Shown here piece by piece: positions 1 through 6,858 of a DNA stretch of 11,255 nucleotides. Numbering within the stretch: the first letter of the stretch is position 1; the number at the start of each line of letters is the position of its first letter. The notes beneath the pieces were generated by a model, which made no database searches, was not told the DNA's origin, and saw only the letters and a program-made list of their open reading frames with translations. This stretch comes from an uncultured Granulicatella sp. (lineage in GTDB: Bacteria; Bacillota; Bacilli; Lactobacillales; Aerococcaceae), in NCBI GenBank assembly GCA_947254045.1, contig CAMYBO010000028.1, positions 1 through 11,255 on the forward strand, given 5' to 3'. A program made the position numbers and the translations under genes.

Positions 1-15
1 TCCCACAAGTTGTAT

Positions 16-33
16 TGACACTGGTTCGTGTCA
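16..33. repeat. Short inverted repeat upstream of the ktrB promoter
   Basis: TGACAC (16-21) and GTGTCA (28-33) form a perfect 6-bp inverted repeat around a 6-nt spacer. It lies about 50 bp upstream of the ktrB -35 box. It could be a regulator binding site or a weak hairpin left from the 3' end of an upstream gene outside the window. No T tract follows, so it is not a good terminator. The role is unknown. Confidence 0.3.
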
Positions 34-83
34 CAAATGTTTGTGTTTCTTAGAAAATGAAATTAATTTTTGTTTCAATTATC

Positions 84-111
84 TTGACAATAGGATGAAA
101 AGTATTATACT
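84..111 (+). promoter_or_regulatory. Sigma-A promoter of ktrBA
   Basis: A perfect -35 box TTGACA (84-89) is followed after 16 bp by TATACT (106-111), a 5/6 match to the -10 consensus. Transcription would start near 118, leaving a leader of only about 30 nt. The ktrB Shine-Dalgarno TAAGGAGG (135-142) lies 6 nt before the ATG. The leader is too short for a riboswitch. Confidence 0.8.
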
Positions 112-148
112 TTGCAAAGTAGATTTTAACTGAATAAGGAGGTTTGAA

Positions 149-1528
149 ATGATTCGATTTTTATTTCAACAATCTATTCCAAAAAGAATTGCAGCTAGTT
201 TTGCAATTGTTATATTGCTTGGATCACTATTACTAGACTTACCAATCTCACAATTAGAGACTTCACAGGCCACGTATTTTGATCATTTATTTACAACAGT
301 CTCTATGGTCTGTGTTACGGGGTTATTTACTCAACCAGTCGCTTCTACTTATAATACATTTGGTCAAGTCATTTGTATGTTCTTAATGCAAATTGGTGGA
401 CTTGGTTTAATGAGTATGATTGCCTTTTTCTTTTTTGATTCAGGAAAGAAACTATCTTTAACAGATCGCTTGGCACTGCAAGATAGTTTGAATCGAGATG
501 ATACAAGGGATTTTAAAGATTATTTACGTACGATTTTTAAATATACGTTAATGATTGAAGGAATCGCTGCTATTCTTTTTTCTTATCGATTTATTCCGAT
601 GTTGGGAGTTGGAAAAGGAATATTTACTTCGATATTTTTGGCAATTTCAGCTTTTTGTAATGCAGGGTTTGATAACTTAGGAAGTAATAGTTTAATTGAT
701 TATGCAACGGATCCATTATTATCATTGGTTATTTCAGCGTTGATTATATTAGGTGGAATTGGTTTTGCAGTATGGTTTGATGTGAAAAATTCTCTTTCAT
801 CCTACCGCCGTTCCTTACAAAATAAATATCATAAAATGTTTTATAAACGATTACACTATCATACAAAAGTAGTCATTTTATTAACATTAGGGATTTTAAT
901 GGCTGGAACATTACTAACACTTATTACAGAGTGGCATAATCCTGATACAATTGGAAATTTAAATTTTGGGCAAAAATTATTAGTTAGTTTCTTTCAAACT
1001 GTAACAATGAGAACAGCAGGATTTGCAAGCATTGATTATACAAAAGCGAATCCATCAACTCTGTTACTCTATTGTATTCAAATGTTTATTGGAGGTTCTC
1101 CAGGAGGAACTGCTGGTGGTGTTAAAACAACAACTGTATTAGTCGTTTTATTATTTATTCGCTCAGAAATTTATGAGAAAAAATCGATTAATTTTAGACA
1201 TCATACGATTCCTTATGAAATGGCAAGAAAATCATTAATGATTTTTATTATTTTTACAGTCTTAACATTAAGTAGTGTATTCTTGTTAAGTATCACAGAT
1301 CCACAAGTTCCATTATTGTATACATTATTTGAAACGATTTCTGCTATGTGTACAGTAGGTGTAACAGCTAATTTAACACCAACCTTATCGATTCTTGGGA
1401 AAATCATTATTATGACATTAATGTTTATCGGAAGAATTGGACCATTAACGGTATTATTAAGTTTCTCAAATCGAAAGAAACAATATTCAAAAATAAAATA
1501 TGCGAAAGCTCCATTATTAATTGGATAG
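149..1528 (+). CDS. ktrB: Ktr/Trk-type potassium uptake membrane subunit (KtrB/TrkH family)
   Basis: This is the ion-conducting membrane subunit of a Ktr-type K+ uptake system (459 aa, normal family length). The family has four pseudo-repeated M1-P-M2 units, each with a pore loop carrying a selectivity glycine. Here the four loops are visible as VCVTGLF (G58), FCNAGFDN (G173), TMRTAGFAS (G291) and CTVGVTANLT (G404). The glycine-rich intramembrane gate segment GGSPGGTAGGVKTTT (residues 315-329) after the third repeat is well conserved, as is the Arg in FIGRIGPLT (R429) of the last helix. It is first in an operon with the RCK subunit, 15 nt upstream of it. The order B then A matches the streptococcal TrkH-CabP pair, rather than Bacillus subtilis ktrAB. 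The start is fixed by TAAGGAGG 6 nt upstream. K+ versus Na+ coupling cannot be read from the sequence. Confidence 0.94.
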   Translation: MIRFLFQQSIPKRIAASFAIVILLGSLLLDLPISQLETSQATYFDHLFTTVSMVCVTGLFTQPVASTYNTFGQVICMFLMQIGGLGLMSMIAFFFFDSGKKLSLTDRLALQDSLNRDDTRDFKDYLRTIFKYTLMIEGIAAILFSYRFIPMLGVGKGIFTSIFLAISAFCNAGFDNLGSNSLIDYATDPLLSLVISALIILGGIGFAVWFDVKNSLSSYRRSLQNKYHKMFYKRLHYHTKVVILLTLGILMAGTLLTLITEWHNPDTIGNLNFGQKLLVSFFQTVTMRTAGFASIDYTKANPSTLLLYCIQMFIGGSPGGTAGGVKTTTVLVVLLFIRSEIYEKKSINFRHHTIPYEMARKSLMIFIIFTVLTLSSVFLLSITDPQVPLLYTLFETISAMCTVGVTANLTPTLSILGKIIIMTLMFIGRIGPLTVLLSFSNRKKQYSKIKYAKAPLLIG

Positions 1529-1543
1529 AAAGTAGGATTAAGT

Positions 1544-2209
1544 ATGACAAAAACAGTAGGAATCTTAGGGTTAGGCTTATTTGGTACAACGATTGTGAAA
1601 CAATTAAGTCAATATGACTGTGATATTATCGCAGTAGATAGGCAAGAAGAGAATGTGAATCGCTTGGAACCTTATATTACAAAAGGAGTGATTGCAGATA
1701 TTACAGATTTTCATGTATTAGAGGAAATTGGCATTAGTAATTGTGATGTAACGGTTATTGCGACAGGACGTAATTTAGAAGCAAGTATTTTAGCAGTAAT
1801 GCATTGTAGTAAACTAGGTGTTCCAAAAATTGTAGCAAAAGCTAAAAGTAAAACTTCAACAGAAATCTTAATGAAGATGGGAGCTACTAGAATTATTAAT
1901 CCTGAAAAAGAAACAGGAATTCGTGTTGCAAAAAATATTGTACATCATAAATTAGCGGATGTAATTTCATTAGATGAAAATATCTCTTTAGTAGAATTTT
2001 ACCCACCAGTATCATGGGTCGGAAAAGCATTAAAAGATTTACATTTACGTCAACAATATGATTTGAACTTGATTGGATATCGTCCGGTAGAAAATGCACC
2101 ATTAAATACACAATTAAGTGCTGATTATGAAATCCAAGAAAATGTCATGTTAGTTGCGATTATCGATAGTAAACGATTAGAAAATGCTGATTTTTTGAAT
2201 GAAGATTAA
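1544..2209 (+). CDS. ktrA: Ktr/Trk potassium uptake regulatory subunit, RCK domains (KtrA/KtrC/CabP-like)
   Basis: This is the cytoplasmic gating subunit that assembles as a ring beneath KtrB (221 aa, the usual KtrA length). An RCK_N Rossmann domain spans about residues 1-125. It has the nucleotide-binding glycines GLGLFG (9-14) and the acidic residue ending beta-2 (D32 in AVDR), which binds the ribose of NAD(H)/ATP-type ligands. An RCK_C domain follows, roughly 135-215. In related Firmicutes (S. aureus KtrA, pneumococcal CabP) the RCK_C domain binds c-di-AMP, which shuts down K+ uptake. The same is inferred here but no diagnostic residues were checked. Its Shine-Dalgarno is weak (AGGA, 1534-1537), so translation probably benefits from coupling to ktrB. 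The gene ends directly at the bidirectional terminator. Confidence 0.93.
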   Translation: MTKTVGILGLGLFGTTIVKQLSQYDCDIIAVDRQEENVNRLEPYITKGVIADITDFHVLEEIGISNCDVTVIATGRNLEASILAVMHCSKLGVPKIVAKAKSKTSTEILMKMGATRIINPEKETGIRVAKNIVHHKLADVISLDENISLVEFYPPVSWVGKALKDLHLRQQYDLNLIGYRPVENAPLNTQLSADYEIQENVMLVAIIDSKRLENADFLNED

Positions 2210-2246
2210 AAAAAGAAAGCTCTCCAAAAGGGAGCTTTCTTTTTTT
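2208..2246. terminator. Bidirectional intrinsic terminator between ktrA and msmK
   Basis: A stem of at least 11 bp (2214-2224 with 2230-2240, one G-T wobble) closes a 5-nt CAAAA loop. It is flanked by an A run on the left (2208-2214) and a T run on the right (2240-2246). It therefore gives a U tract to transcripts from either strand. It can terminate ktrBA rightward and msmK leftward, whose stop codon lies only 9 bp from it. Confidence 0.92.
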
Positions 2247-2254
2247 CGTTTGCA

Positions 2255-3358
2255 TTAACAAATAACTGTTTCAGTTTGAGCATCGAAGAAGTGTGATTTA
2301 TTTAAGTCAAATGCTAAATCAACCATTTCTCCTGGGTTGTGGAAGTCACGAGCATCCACTTTAGATACGAATTCAGTGTCATCTACTTTAGTGTATAACA
2401 TTGTTTCAGCACCTAATAATTCTGATACAACAACTTCAGCTTTTACAGAAGATGAAGGGTATGTTTCAAGAACGATTTGTGAACCTTTAATATCTTCTGG
2501 ACGAATACCGAAGATTAATTCTTTACCATTGTAACCTTTGTCTTCTAATAATTTTTGTTTTGCTAATGGTAATTGTAATGATAAACCTTTACCGTTTGAA
2601 ATAACACCATCTTGTAATGTTACTTTGAAGAAGTTCATGGCTGGTGATCCGATGAATCCTGCTACGAATACATTGTTTGGAGTGTTGTAAACTTCTTGAG
2701 GAGTACCGATTTGTTGAACGATACCGTCTTTCATAATAACGATACGGTCAGCCATTGTCATCGCTTCAGTTTGGTCATGTGTTACATAAATTGTAGTTGT
2801 TTCTAAACGACGGTGTAATTTAGCGATTTCTGCACGCATGGCAACACGTAATTTAGCATCTAAGTTTGATAGAGGTTCGTCCATTAAGAATACTTTAGCA
2901 TCACGAACGATTGCACGACCTAAAGCAACACGCTGACGTTGTCCACCTGATAAAGCTGCTGGTTTACGATCTAAGTATTGAGCTAATCCTAAGATTTCAG
3001 CTGCATTTTTAACACGTTTGTCGATTTCAGCTTTGTCATATTTACGTAATTTTAATCCGAATGCCATGTTGTCATAAACACTCATATGTGGATATAAAGC
3101 ATAGTTTTGAAATACCATTGCGATGTCACGATCTTTAGGAGCAACATCGTTCATTACAGTATCACCGATTTTTAATTCACCTTCAGAAATATCTTCTAAA
3201 CCAGCAATCATACGTAAAGTTGTAGATTTACCACATCCAGAAGGTCCTACGAATACGATAAACTCACGATCTTTGATATGTAAGTTAAAGTCTGTTACTG
3301 AGTAGAAATCAGCATTGTCGTATTTTTTGTGAATATGATTTAATTCAATTTGTACCAT
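2255..3358 (-). CDS. msmK: Sugar ABC transporter ATP-binding protein, MsmK/UgpC/MalK family
   Basis: This is the ATPase subunit of CUT1-type carbohydrate importers (367 aa). The nucleotide-binding domain is complete: Walker A GPSGCGKST (38-46), Q-loop Q84, signature LSGGQRQR (136-143), Walker B VFLMDEP with catalytic E161, D-loop SNLDA, and switch H194 in YVTHD. The C-terminal part (about 240-360) is the OB-fold/TOBE regulatory domain typical of MalK-like subunits and contains FGIRPEDI. No binding protein or permease gene lies nearby, so it stands alone. In streptococci MsmK is a shared ATPase serving several sugar importers, and the orphan position suggests the same role here. The start is supported by AAAGGGG (complement of 3368-3374) 9 nt upstream of the ATG. 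The promoter carries a likely CcpA site. The substrate range cannot be told from this subunit. Confidence 0.93.
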   Translation of the reverse strand: MVQIELNHIHKKYDNADFYSVTDFNLHIKDREFIVFVGPSGCGKSTTLRMIAGLEDISEGELKIGDTVMNDVAPKDRDIAMVFQNYALYPHMSVYDNMAFGLKLRKYDKAEIDKRVKNAAEILGLAQYLDRKPAALSGGQRQRVALGRAIVRDAKVFLMDEPLSNLDAKLRVAMRAEIAKLHRRLETTTIYVTHDQTEAMTMADRIVIMKDGIVQQIGTPQEVYNTPNNVFVAGFIGSPAMNFFKVTLQDGVISNGKGLSLQLPLAKQKLLEDKGYNGKELIFGIRPEDIKGSQIVLETYPSSSVKAEVVVSELLGAETMLYTKVDDTEFVSKVDARDFHNPGEMVDLAFDLNKSHFFDAQTETVIC

Positions 3359-3394
3359 TTTATAAATCCCCTTTGTTTCTTATTGGATAAATTT

Positions 3395-3423
3395 ATTATA
3401 CATGAAAAAGCTTTCAAAACCTA
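3395..3423 (-). promoter_or_regulatory. msmK promoter (minus strand)
   Basis: On the minus strand a perfect TATAAT (complement of 3395-3400) lies about 37 bp before the msmK start. With a 17-bp spacer the -35 position reads TAGGTT (complement of 3418-3423), which is poor. The strong -10 carries the call. The putative cre site fills the spacer. Confidence 0.6.
3403..3416. promoter_or_regulatory. Putative CcpA operator (cre) in the msmK promoter
   Basis: The 14-mer TGAAAAAGCTTTCA matches the cre consensus TGWAARCGYTWNCW at 13 of 14 positions. The only mismatch is in the central CG. It sits between the -10 and -35 regions of the msmK promoter, where CcpA binding would block RNA polymerase. Carbon catabolite repression of a shared sugar-uptake ATPase makes biological sense, but the central mismatch may weaken the site. 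Confidence 0.5.
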
Positions 3424-3444
3424 CAGTCCCCTTGCCTAAAATTT

Positions 3445-3511
3445 TCCCTTCATTTTTGTGCAAGTTGCTGAGTGAAATTTTGAATATAAGGATTTGTAAA
3501 AAATGAAGGGA
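3445..3511. repeat. 13-bp perfect inverted repeat with 41-nt loop, msmK-dut intergenic region
   Basis: TCCCTTCATTTTT (3445-3457) is exactly repeated in inverse orientation as AAAAATGAAGGGA (3499-3511), with 41 nt between. The element lies upstream of both divergent promoters. Neither side has a terminator-like T run in the right place. It might be a short extragenic repeat element, a pair of regulator sites, or part of an untranslated RNA. The function is unknown. Confidence 0.6.
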
Positions 3512-3537
3512 CTTCTAGTGTAATTTTATGCTTTCAA

Positions 3538-3546
3538 TGTTATGAT
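3538..3546 (+). promoter_or_regulatory. Extended -10 promoter of dut-radA-yacL
   Basis: TGTTATGAT is an exact TGn motif plus a 5/6 TATAAT match (TATGAT, 3541-3546). No clear -35 box is present at the 17-bp distance (GTGTAA at 3518-3523), as is common for extended -10 promoters. Transcription would begin near 3553, which places the ATG at 3542 inside the promoter and excludes it as a start. Confidence 0.7.
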
Positions 3547-3580
3547 AGAAGAGAACAATATGATTAGAAAAGGTGATGAA

Positions 3581-4144
3581 ATGGAAAGAAAACGTGGATT
3601 TGAAATTATTACAAGTTATCAAGATAAAGGGATTAATATCCCAAAACGTTCTACAAAACATTCAGCAGGATATGATTTTGAAGCAGCAGAAACAATTGTA
3701 TTACCAAGTATTTGGAAAATGATTTTTAAATATTGTGCGGTTCAATTAAAACAATGGGTGTACCGTAGTGATAGAGAAGTAGTAGAAGCTGAATTAGAGA
3801 AAGAACAAAAGGTATTAAAACCGATTTTAGTTCCTACAGGAATTAAAGCGTATATGCAAGAAGATGAATACTTGCAATTGGCAAACCGTTCTAGTAATCC
3901 ATTAAAACACTTCTTAGTATTACCAAATGGGGTAGGAGTTGTGGATAGTGATTACTATAATAATGAAGGAAATGAAGGACATATTTATTTCCAATTATTG
4001 AATTTTGGATTATTTGATAAAGAAATTCAAAAAGGTGATCGTATTGGTCAAGGAATTTTCCATTCATTCTTAAAAGCTGATGAAGATGATGTAGAAGAAG
4101 CGAATGAAAGAACAGGTGGATTTGGTTCATCAGGGGTTCGCTAG
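3581..4144 (+). CDS. dut: dUTP diphosphatase (dUTPase)
   Basis: This enzyme hydrolyses dUTP to dUMP and pyrophosphate, keeping uracil out of DNA and supplying dUMP for thymidylate synthesis. All five trimeric-dUTPase motifs are present: motif 1 AGYDFEAAE (29-37), motif 2 NRSSNP (102-107), motif 3 GVVDSDYY (119-126) with the catalytic Asp D122 and the uracil-stacking Tyr, motif 4 KGDRIGQGIF (151-160), and motif 5 RTGGFGSSG (177-185). At 187 aa it is longer than the usual roughly 145-150. The extra length is about 40 basic/aromatic-rich residues (around 43-80) between motif 1 and the VPTG strand. Earlier in-frame ATGs (3542, 3560) are rejected. The first lies inside the -10 box, and only 3581 has a well-placed Shine-Dalgarno (AGGTGAT, 3571-3577). 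radA follows after 12 nt. Confidence 0.92.
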   Translation: MERKRGFEIITSYQDKGINIPKRSTKHSAGYDFEAAETIVLPSIWKMIFKYCAVQLKQWVYRSDREVVEAELEKEQKVLKPILVPTGIKAYMQEDEYLQLANRSSNPLKHFLVLPNGVGVVDSDYYNNEGNEGHIYFQLLNFGLFDKEIQKGDRIGQGIFHSFLKADEDDVEEANERTGGFGSSGVR

Positions 4145-4156
4145 AAAGGAGTTTTT

Positions 4157-5533
4157 ATGGCAAAAGCAACCGTTAGTTATCTCTGTTCAGAATGTGGATA
4201 TGTTTCGCCTAGATATTTAGGGAAATGTCCGAATTGTGGACAGTGGAGTACAATGGAAGAATATAAGGAAGTTGCTACGAGTAGTACTAAAAAACAATCT
4301 TTAGTGAGTCATTCAGAAGAAGAAAATCGTGCAAAGCCACTTCGTATTGATCAAGTTGCATATGAACGTGTGAAACGTGTAGAAACTTCCATGCAAGAAT
4401 TAGATCGTGTATTAGGTGGTGGAGTGGTTCCAGGTTCACTTGTTTTAATTGGAGGAGACCCTGGAATTGGGAAGTCTACTTTATTATTACAAATATCGAG
4501 CCAATTACAAAAAGCAGGCGGCAGTGTTTTATACATTTCTGGGGAGGAAAGTGCTGCACAAGTAAAAATGCGTGCAGAACGTTTAGGTATGCAAGCAGAC
4601 GGGTTTTACATTTATCCGGAAACAGATTTACAAGCTGTGGTGACGCAAGTCGAACAATTAAAACCAGATTATGTCATTATCGATTCAATTCAAACAATGG
4701 CGCATCCACAAGCAACAGGAATTGCAGGAAGTGTTTCTCAAGTAAGAGAATCAACAGCAACATTGATGAGATTAGCGAAGTTAAATCAAATTGCGATTTT
4801 TATTGTAGGGCATGTGACAAAAGAAGGCGCATTGGCTGGTCCTAGAATGTTAGAGCATATGGTGGATACTGTATTGTATTTTGAAGGGGAAAAACATCAT
4901 AGCTTTAGAATCTTACGTTCGGTGAAAAATCGTTTTGGATCCACGAATGAAATTGGCGTTTTTGAGATGATGCAAGATGGATTAAAAGAAGTCATTAATC
5001 CTTCAGAAGTTTTCTTAGAGGAACGCTTAAAAGGAGCAACAGGTTCAGCAATTGTTGTGTCTCTAGAAGGAAGCCGTCCAATTTTAGCAGAAATTCAATG
5101 TTTATTATCTCCAGCAATTTTTGGAAATGCTAGAAGAACAACAAGTGGATTGGATTATAATCGTGTAGCGTTACTAATGGCAGTTTTAGAAAAGAGGGCG
5201 GGATTATTGCTACAAAATCAAGATGCTTATTTCAAATCTACTGGTGGATTGAAACTCAATGAACCAGCCATTGATTTAGCGATTGCGATGAGTATTGTTT
5301 CAAGTTATAAAGAACAAGGAACAGCTGTAGATGATTGTTTCGTAGGGGAAATTGGATTAACAGGAGAAATTCGTCGTGTAAATCGTATTAGCGATCGTGT
5401 GAAAGAAGCACAAAAATTAGGATTTAAACGAATTTTTATTCCGAAAAATAATATTGATGGATGGGAATTTCCAAAGGGAATTGAAGTTGTCGGAGTTTCT
5501 TCTGTGAAAGAAGCCATTCAAAAAGCATTTTAA
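4157..5533 (+). CDS. radA: DNA repair protein RadA (Sms)
   Basis: RadA is a RecA-like ATPase and hexameric helicase that promotes branch migration in homologous recombination and natural transformation. At 458 aa the protein is full length. An N-terminal C4 zinc finger (C10, C13, C24, C27) comes first. The ATPase core follows with Walker A GGDPGIGKST (99-108), Walker B YVIIDS (172-177), and the RadA-specific KNRFG motif (257-261). The C-terminal Lon-protease-like domain contains GEIGLTGEIRRV (398-409), which is structural and lacks protease activity in this family. The start follows AAAGGAG (4145-4151), which begins right after the dut stop codon. It is the middle gene of a dut-radA-yacL operon, an arrangement common in Lactobacillales. 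Nothing looks damaged. Confidence 0.97.
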   Translation: MAKATVSYLCSECGYVSPRYLGKCPNCGQWSTMEEYKEVATSSTKKQSLVSHSEEENRAKPLRIDQVAYERVKRVETSMQELDRVLGGGVVPGSLVLIGGDPGIGKSTLLLQISSQLQKAGGSVLYISGEESAAQVKMRAERLGMQADGFYIYPETDLQAVVTQVEQLKPDYVIIDSIQTMAHPQATGIAGSVSQVRESTATLMRLAKLNQIAIFIVGHVTKEGALAGPRMLEHMVDTVLYFEGEKHHSFRILRSVKNRFGSTNEIGVFEMMQDGLKEVINPSEVFLEERLKGATGSAIVVSLEGSRPILAEIQCLLSPAIFGNARRTTSGLDYNRVALLMAVLEKRAGLLLQNQDAYFKSTGGLKLNEPAIDLAIAMSIVSSYKEQGTAVDDCFVGEIGLTGEIRRVNRISDRVKEAQKLGFKRIFIPKNNIDGWEFPKGIEVVGVSSVKEAIQKAF

Positions 5534-5563
5534 AAAATTTACCAAATAAGGAGGGTGAGTAAT

Positions 5564-6694
5564 ATGGATTTATCTTTTAGAGGTCAACTTTTTGCCAAAC
5601 GAATGATTAGCCTCATCTTTGTCATTGTAGGTGGGAGTTTGGGAGTGACCTATTTACCATCATTTTGGGAATTAATAGGAATTTCCAATGAATGGTTAAA
5701 TTCTGCTGTGATTAGTGTAGTGATTGGAGCTATTATTTTCTTTTTTATTTCATTCATTTTAACAAAACCTATCATGGCAGGATTTAAAAAATTAGAAAAA
5801 TTAGTGAATCAATTATCTGTTACGTATTTAGTGTTTGGATTATTAGGAATGTTACTAGGGTTAGTAGTCGCTTCATTTATTAGTTTACCATTAACCAATT
5901 TACAAATTCCGGCGATTACACAAGTAGCACCAGTAGTGTTGAGCATTATTTTTGGATATTTAGGATTTTACATTGGAACGAGTCGTAGAGGGGATTTTCA
6001 TAAATTATTAAGTTTAAAGAAAAAAGCAGAAGAACCTCAAGTACTTGAAAGAAAAGTGGATGATGCCTTTCATAAATATAAAATTTTGGATACAAGCGTG
6101 ATTATTGATGGACGAATTTATGATATTGCGCAAACTGGATTTTTAGAAGGGATATTAGTGATTCCAGTATTTGTACTGAATGAATTACAATATATTGCAG
6201 ATAGCTCTGATAGTGTGAAACGTGTCCGTGGGCGTAGAGGATTAGATATTCTGAATGCCTTACAAAAAGAATCGAAAGTTCCAGTTGAAACCTATGATGG
6301 AGATTATGATGATATTACTGAAGTGGACCGTAAATTAATTCGATTAGCTAAAGCAATTGACGGCGTCATTATTACGAATGATTATAATTTGAATAAAGTT
6401 AGTGAATTTCAAAATGTTCCGGTATTTAATATTAATGCATTAGCAAATGCGATTAAGCCTGTTGTCATTCCAGGAGAAATGATGAAAATTCAAGTCATTA
6501 AAGCGGGAACTGAACGACAACAAGGGGTCGCTTATATGGATGATGGAACAATGATTGTTGTTGAAGATGGTCAGTATTATATGAATCAAGAAATCGAGGT
6601 CATTGTAACGAGTGCGCTTCAAACAGCAGCAGGAAGAATGATTTTCGCAAAACCTGCTCATTCACAGAAGAAAATGAATAAACCTGAAGAGTAG
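5564..6694 (+). CDS. yacL: Membrane-anchored PIN/TRAM domain protein (YacL family)
   Basis: This is a 376-aa membrane protein with a cytoplasmic PIN-fold nuclease-like domain and a TRAM RNA-binding domain. Four transmembrane helices fill the N-terminal part (about 13-30, 46-66, 85-107, 121-138). A charged linker leads to the PIN domain from about residue 172. It starts with ILDTSVIIDGRI (174-185), and carries the acidic cluster expected for metal binding (D176, D182, E207, D273 in TNDYN). TRAM occupies about 301-365. The family follows radA (or disA) in many Firmicutes. An RNase role is inferred from the fold, and the substrate is unknown. ATG 5564 is chosen over GTG 5555 because the strong TAAGGAGG (5547-5554) directly abuts that GTG but lies 9 nt before the ATG. 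radA is 30 nt upstream, and a terminator follows. Confidence 0.92.
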   Translation: MDLSFRGQLFAKRMISLIFVIVGGSLGVTYLPSFWELIGISNEWLNSAVISVVIGAIIFFFISFILTKPIMAGFKKLEKLVNQLSVTYLVFGLLGMLLGLVVASFISLPLTNLQIPAITQVAPVVLSIIFGYLGFYIGTSRRGDFHKLLSLKKKAEEPQVLERKVDDAFHKYKILDTSVIIDGRIYDIAQTGFLEGILVIPVFVLNELQYIADSSDSVKRVRGRRGLDILNALQKESKVPVETYDGDYDDITEVDRKLIRLAKAIDGVIITNDYNLNKVSEFQNVPVFNINALANAIKPVVIPGEMMKIQVIKAGTERQQGVAYMDDGTMIVVEDGQYYMNQEIEVIVTSALQTAAGRMIFAKPAHSQKKMNKPEE

Positions 6695-6710
6695 AATCAT
6701 TTAAAATATC

Positions 6711-6750
6711 GAAGTGAGAAGAAACAAAAATGTTTTTTCTCACTTTTTTT
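6711..6750 (+). terminator. Intrinsic terminator after yacL
   Basis: A 13-bp stem (6714-6726 with 6731-6743, one G-T wobble) has an AAAA loop and is followed by seven T residues (6744-6750). It begins about 20 nt after the yacL stop codon. It closes the dut-radA-yacL operon and separates it from the ABC exporter module. Confidence 0.9.
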
Positions 6751-6762
6751 GCTACAAAAAAG

Positions 6763-6796
6763 TGACTAAAGTCATTTTAGATGGTGACTAAAGTCA
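6763..6796. promoter_or_regulatory. Two identical palindromic operators upstream of the ABC exporter operon
   Basis: The palindrome TGACTAAAGTCA (arms TGACT/AGTCA around AA) occurs twice, at 6763-6774 and 6785-6796. The preceding G is also shared. The centres are 22 bp apart, about two helical turns, so dimers would bind the same DNA face. The second copy ends just upstream of the expected -35 position (6798-6803). The pattern fits a TetR- or MarR-like dimeric regulator. No such gene is in the window. Confidence 0.7.
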
Positions 6797-6797
6797 G

Positions 6798-6826
6798 TAG
6801 GCGAGTGTAGGAATAATTTGTATAAT
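6798..6826 (+). promoter_or_regulatory. Promoter of the ABC exporter operon
   Basis: A perfect -10 box TATAAT (6821-6826) is present. At 17-bp spacing the -35 position reads TAGGCG (6798-6803), a poor match. The start site would be near 6833, about 26 nt before the first ORF. The weak -35 next to twin operators allows either repression or activator-dependent transcription. Confidence 0.65.
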
Positions 6827-6858
6827 AAGGATACAATAAAGCGAAGGGAAGAGAGAGT

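Noticed and set aside
112..148. c-di-AMP (ydaO-type) riboswitch ahead of the potassium transporter
   Set aside because: The predicted leader is only about 30 nt, far too short for this riboswitch, and no matching motifs are present.
2337..3305. Plus-strand ORFs of about 60 aa opposite msmK
   Set aside because: They are shadows of the highly conserved msmK frame with no Shine-Dalgarno or family resemblance.
5555..5557. GTG start for yacL
   Set aside because: It directly abuts the Shine-Dalgarno TAAGGAGG, leaving no spacer. ATG 5564 has correct spacing.
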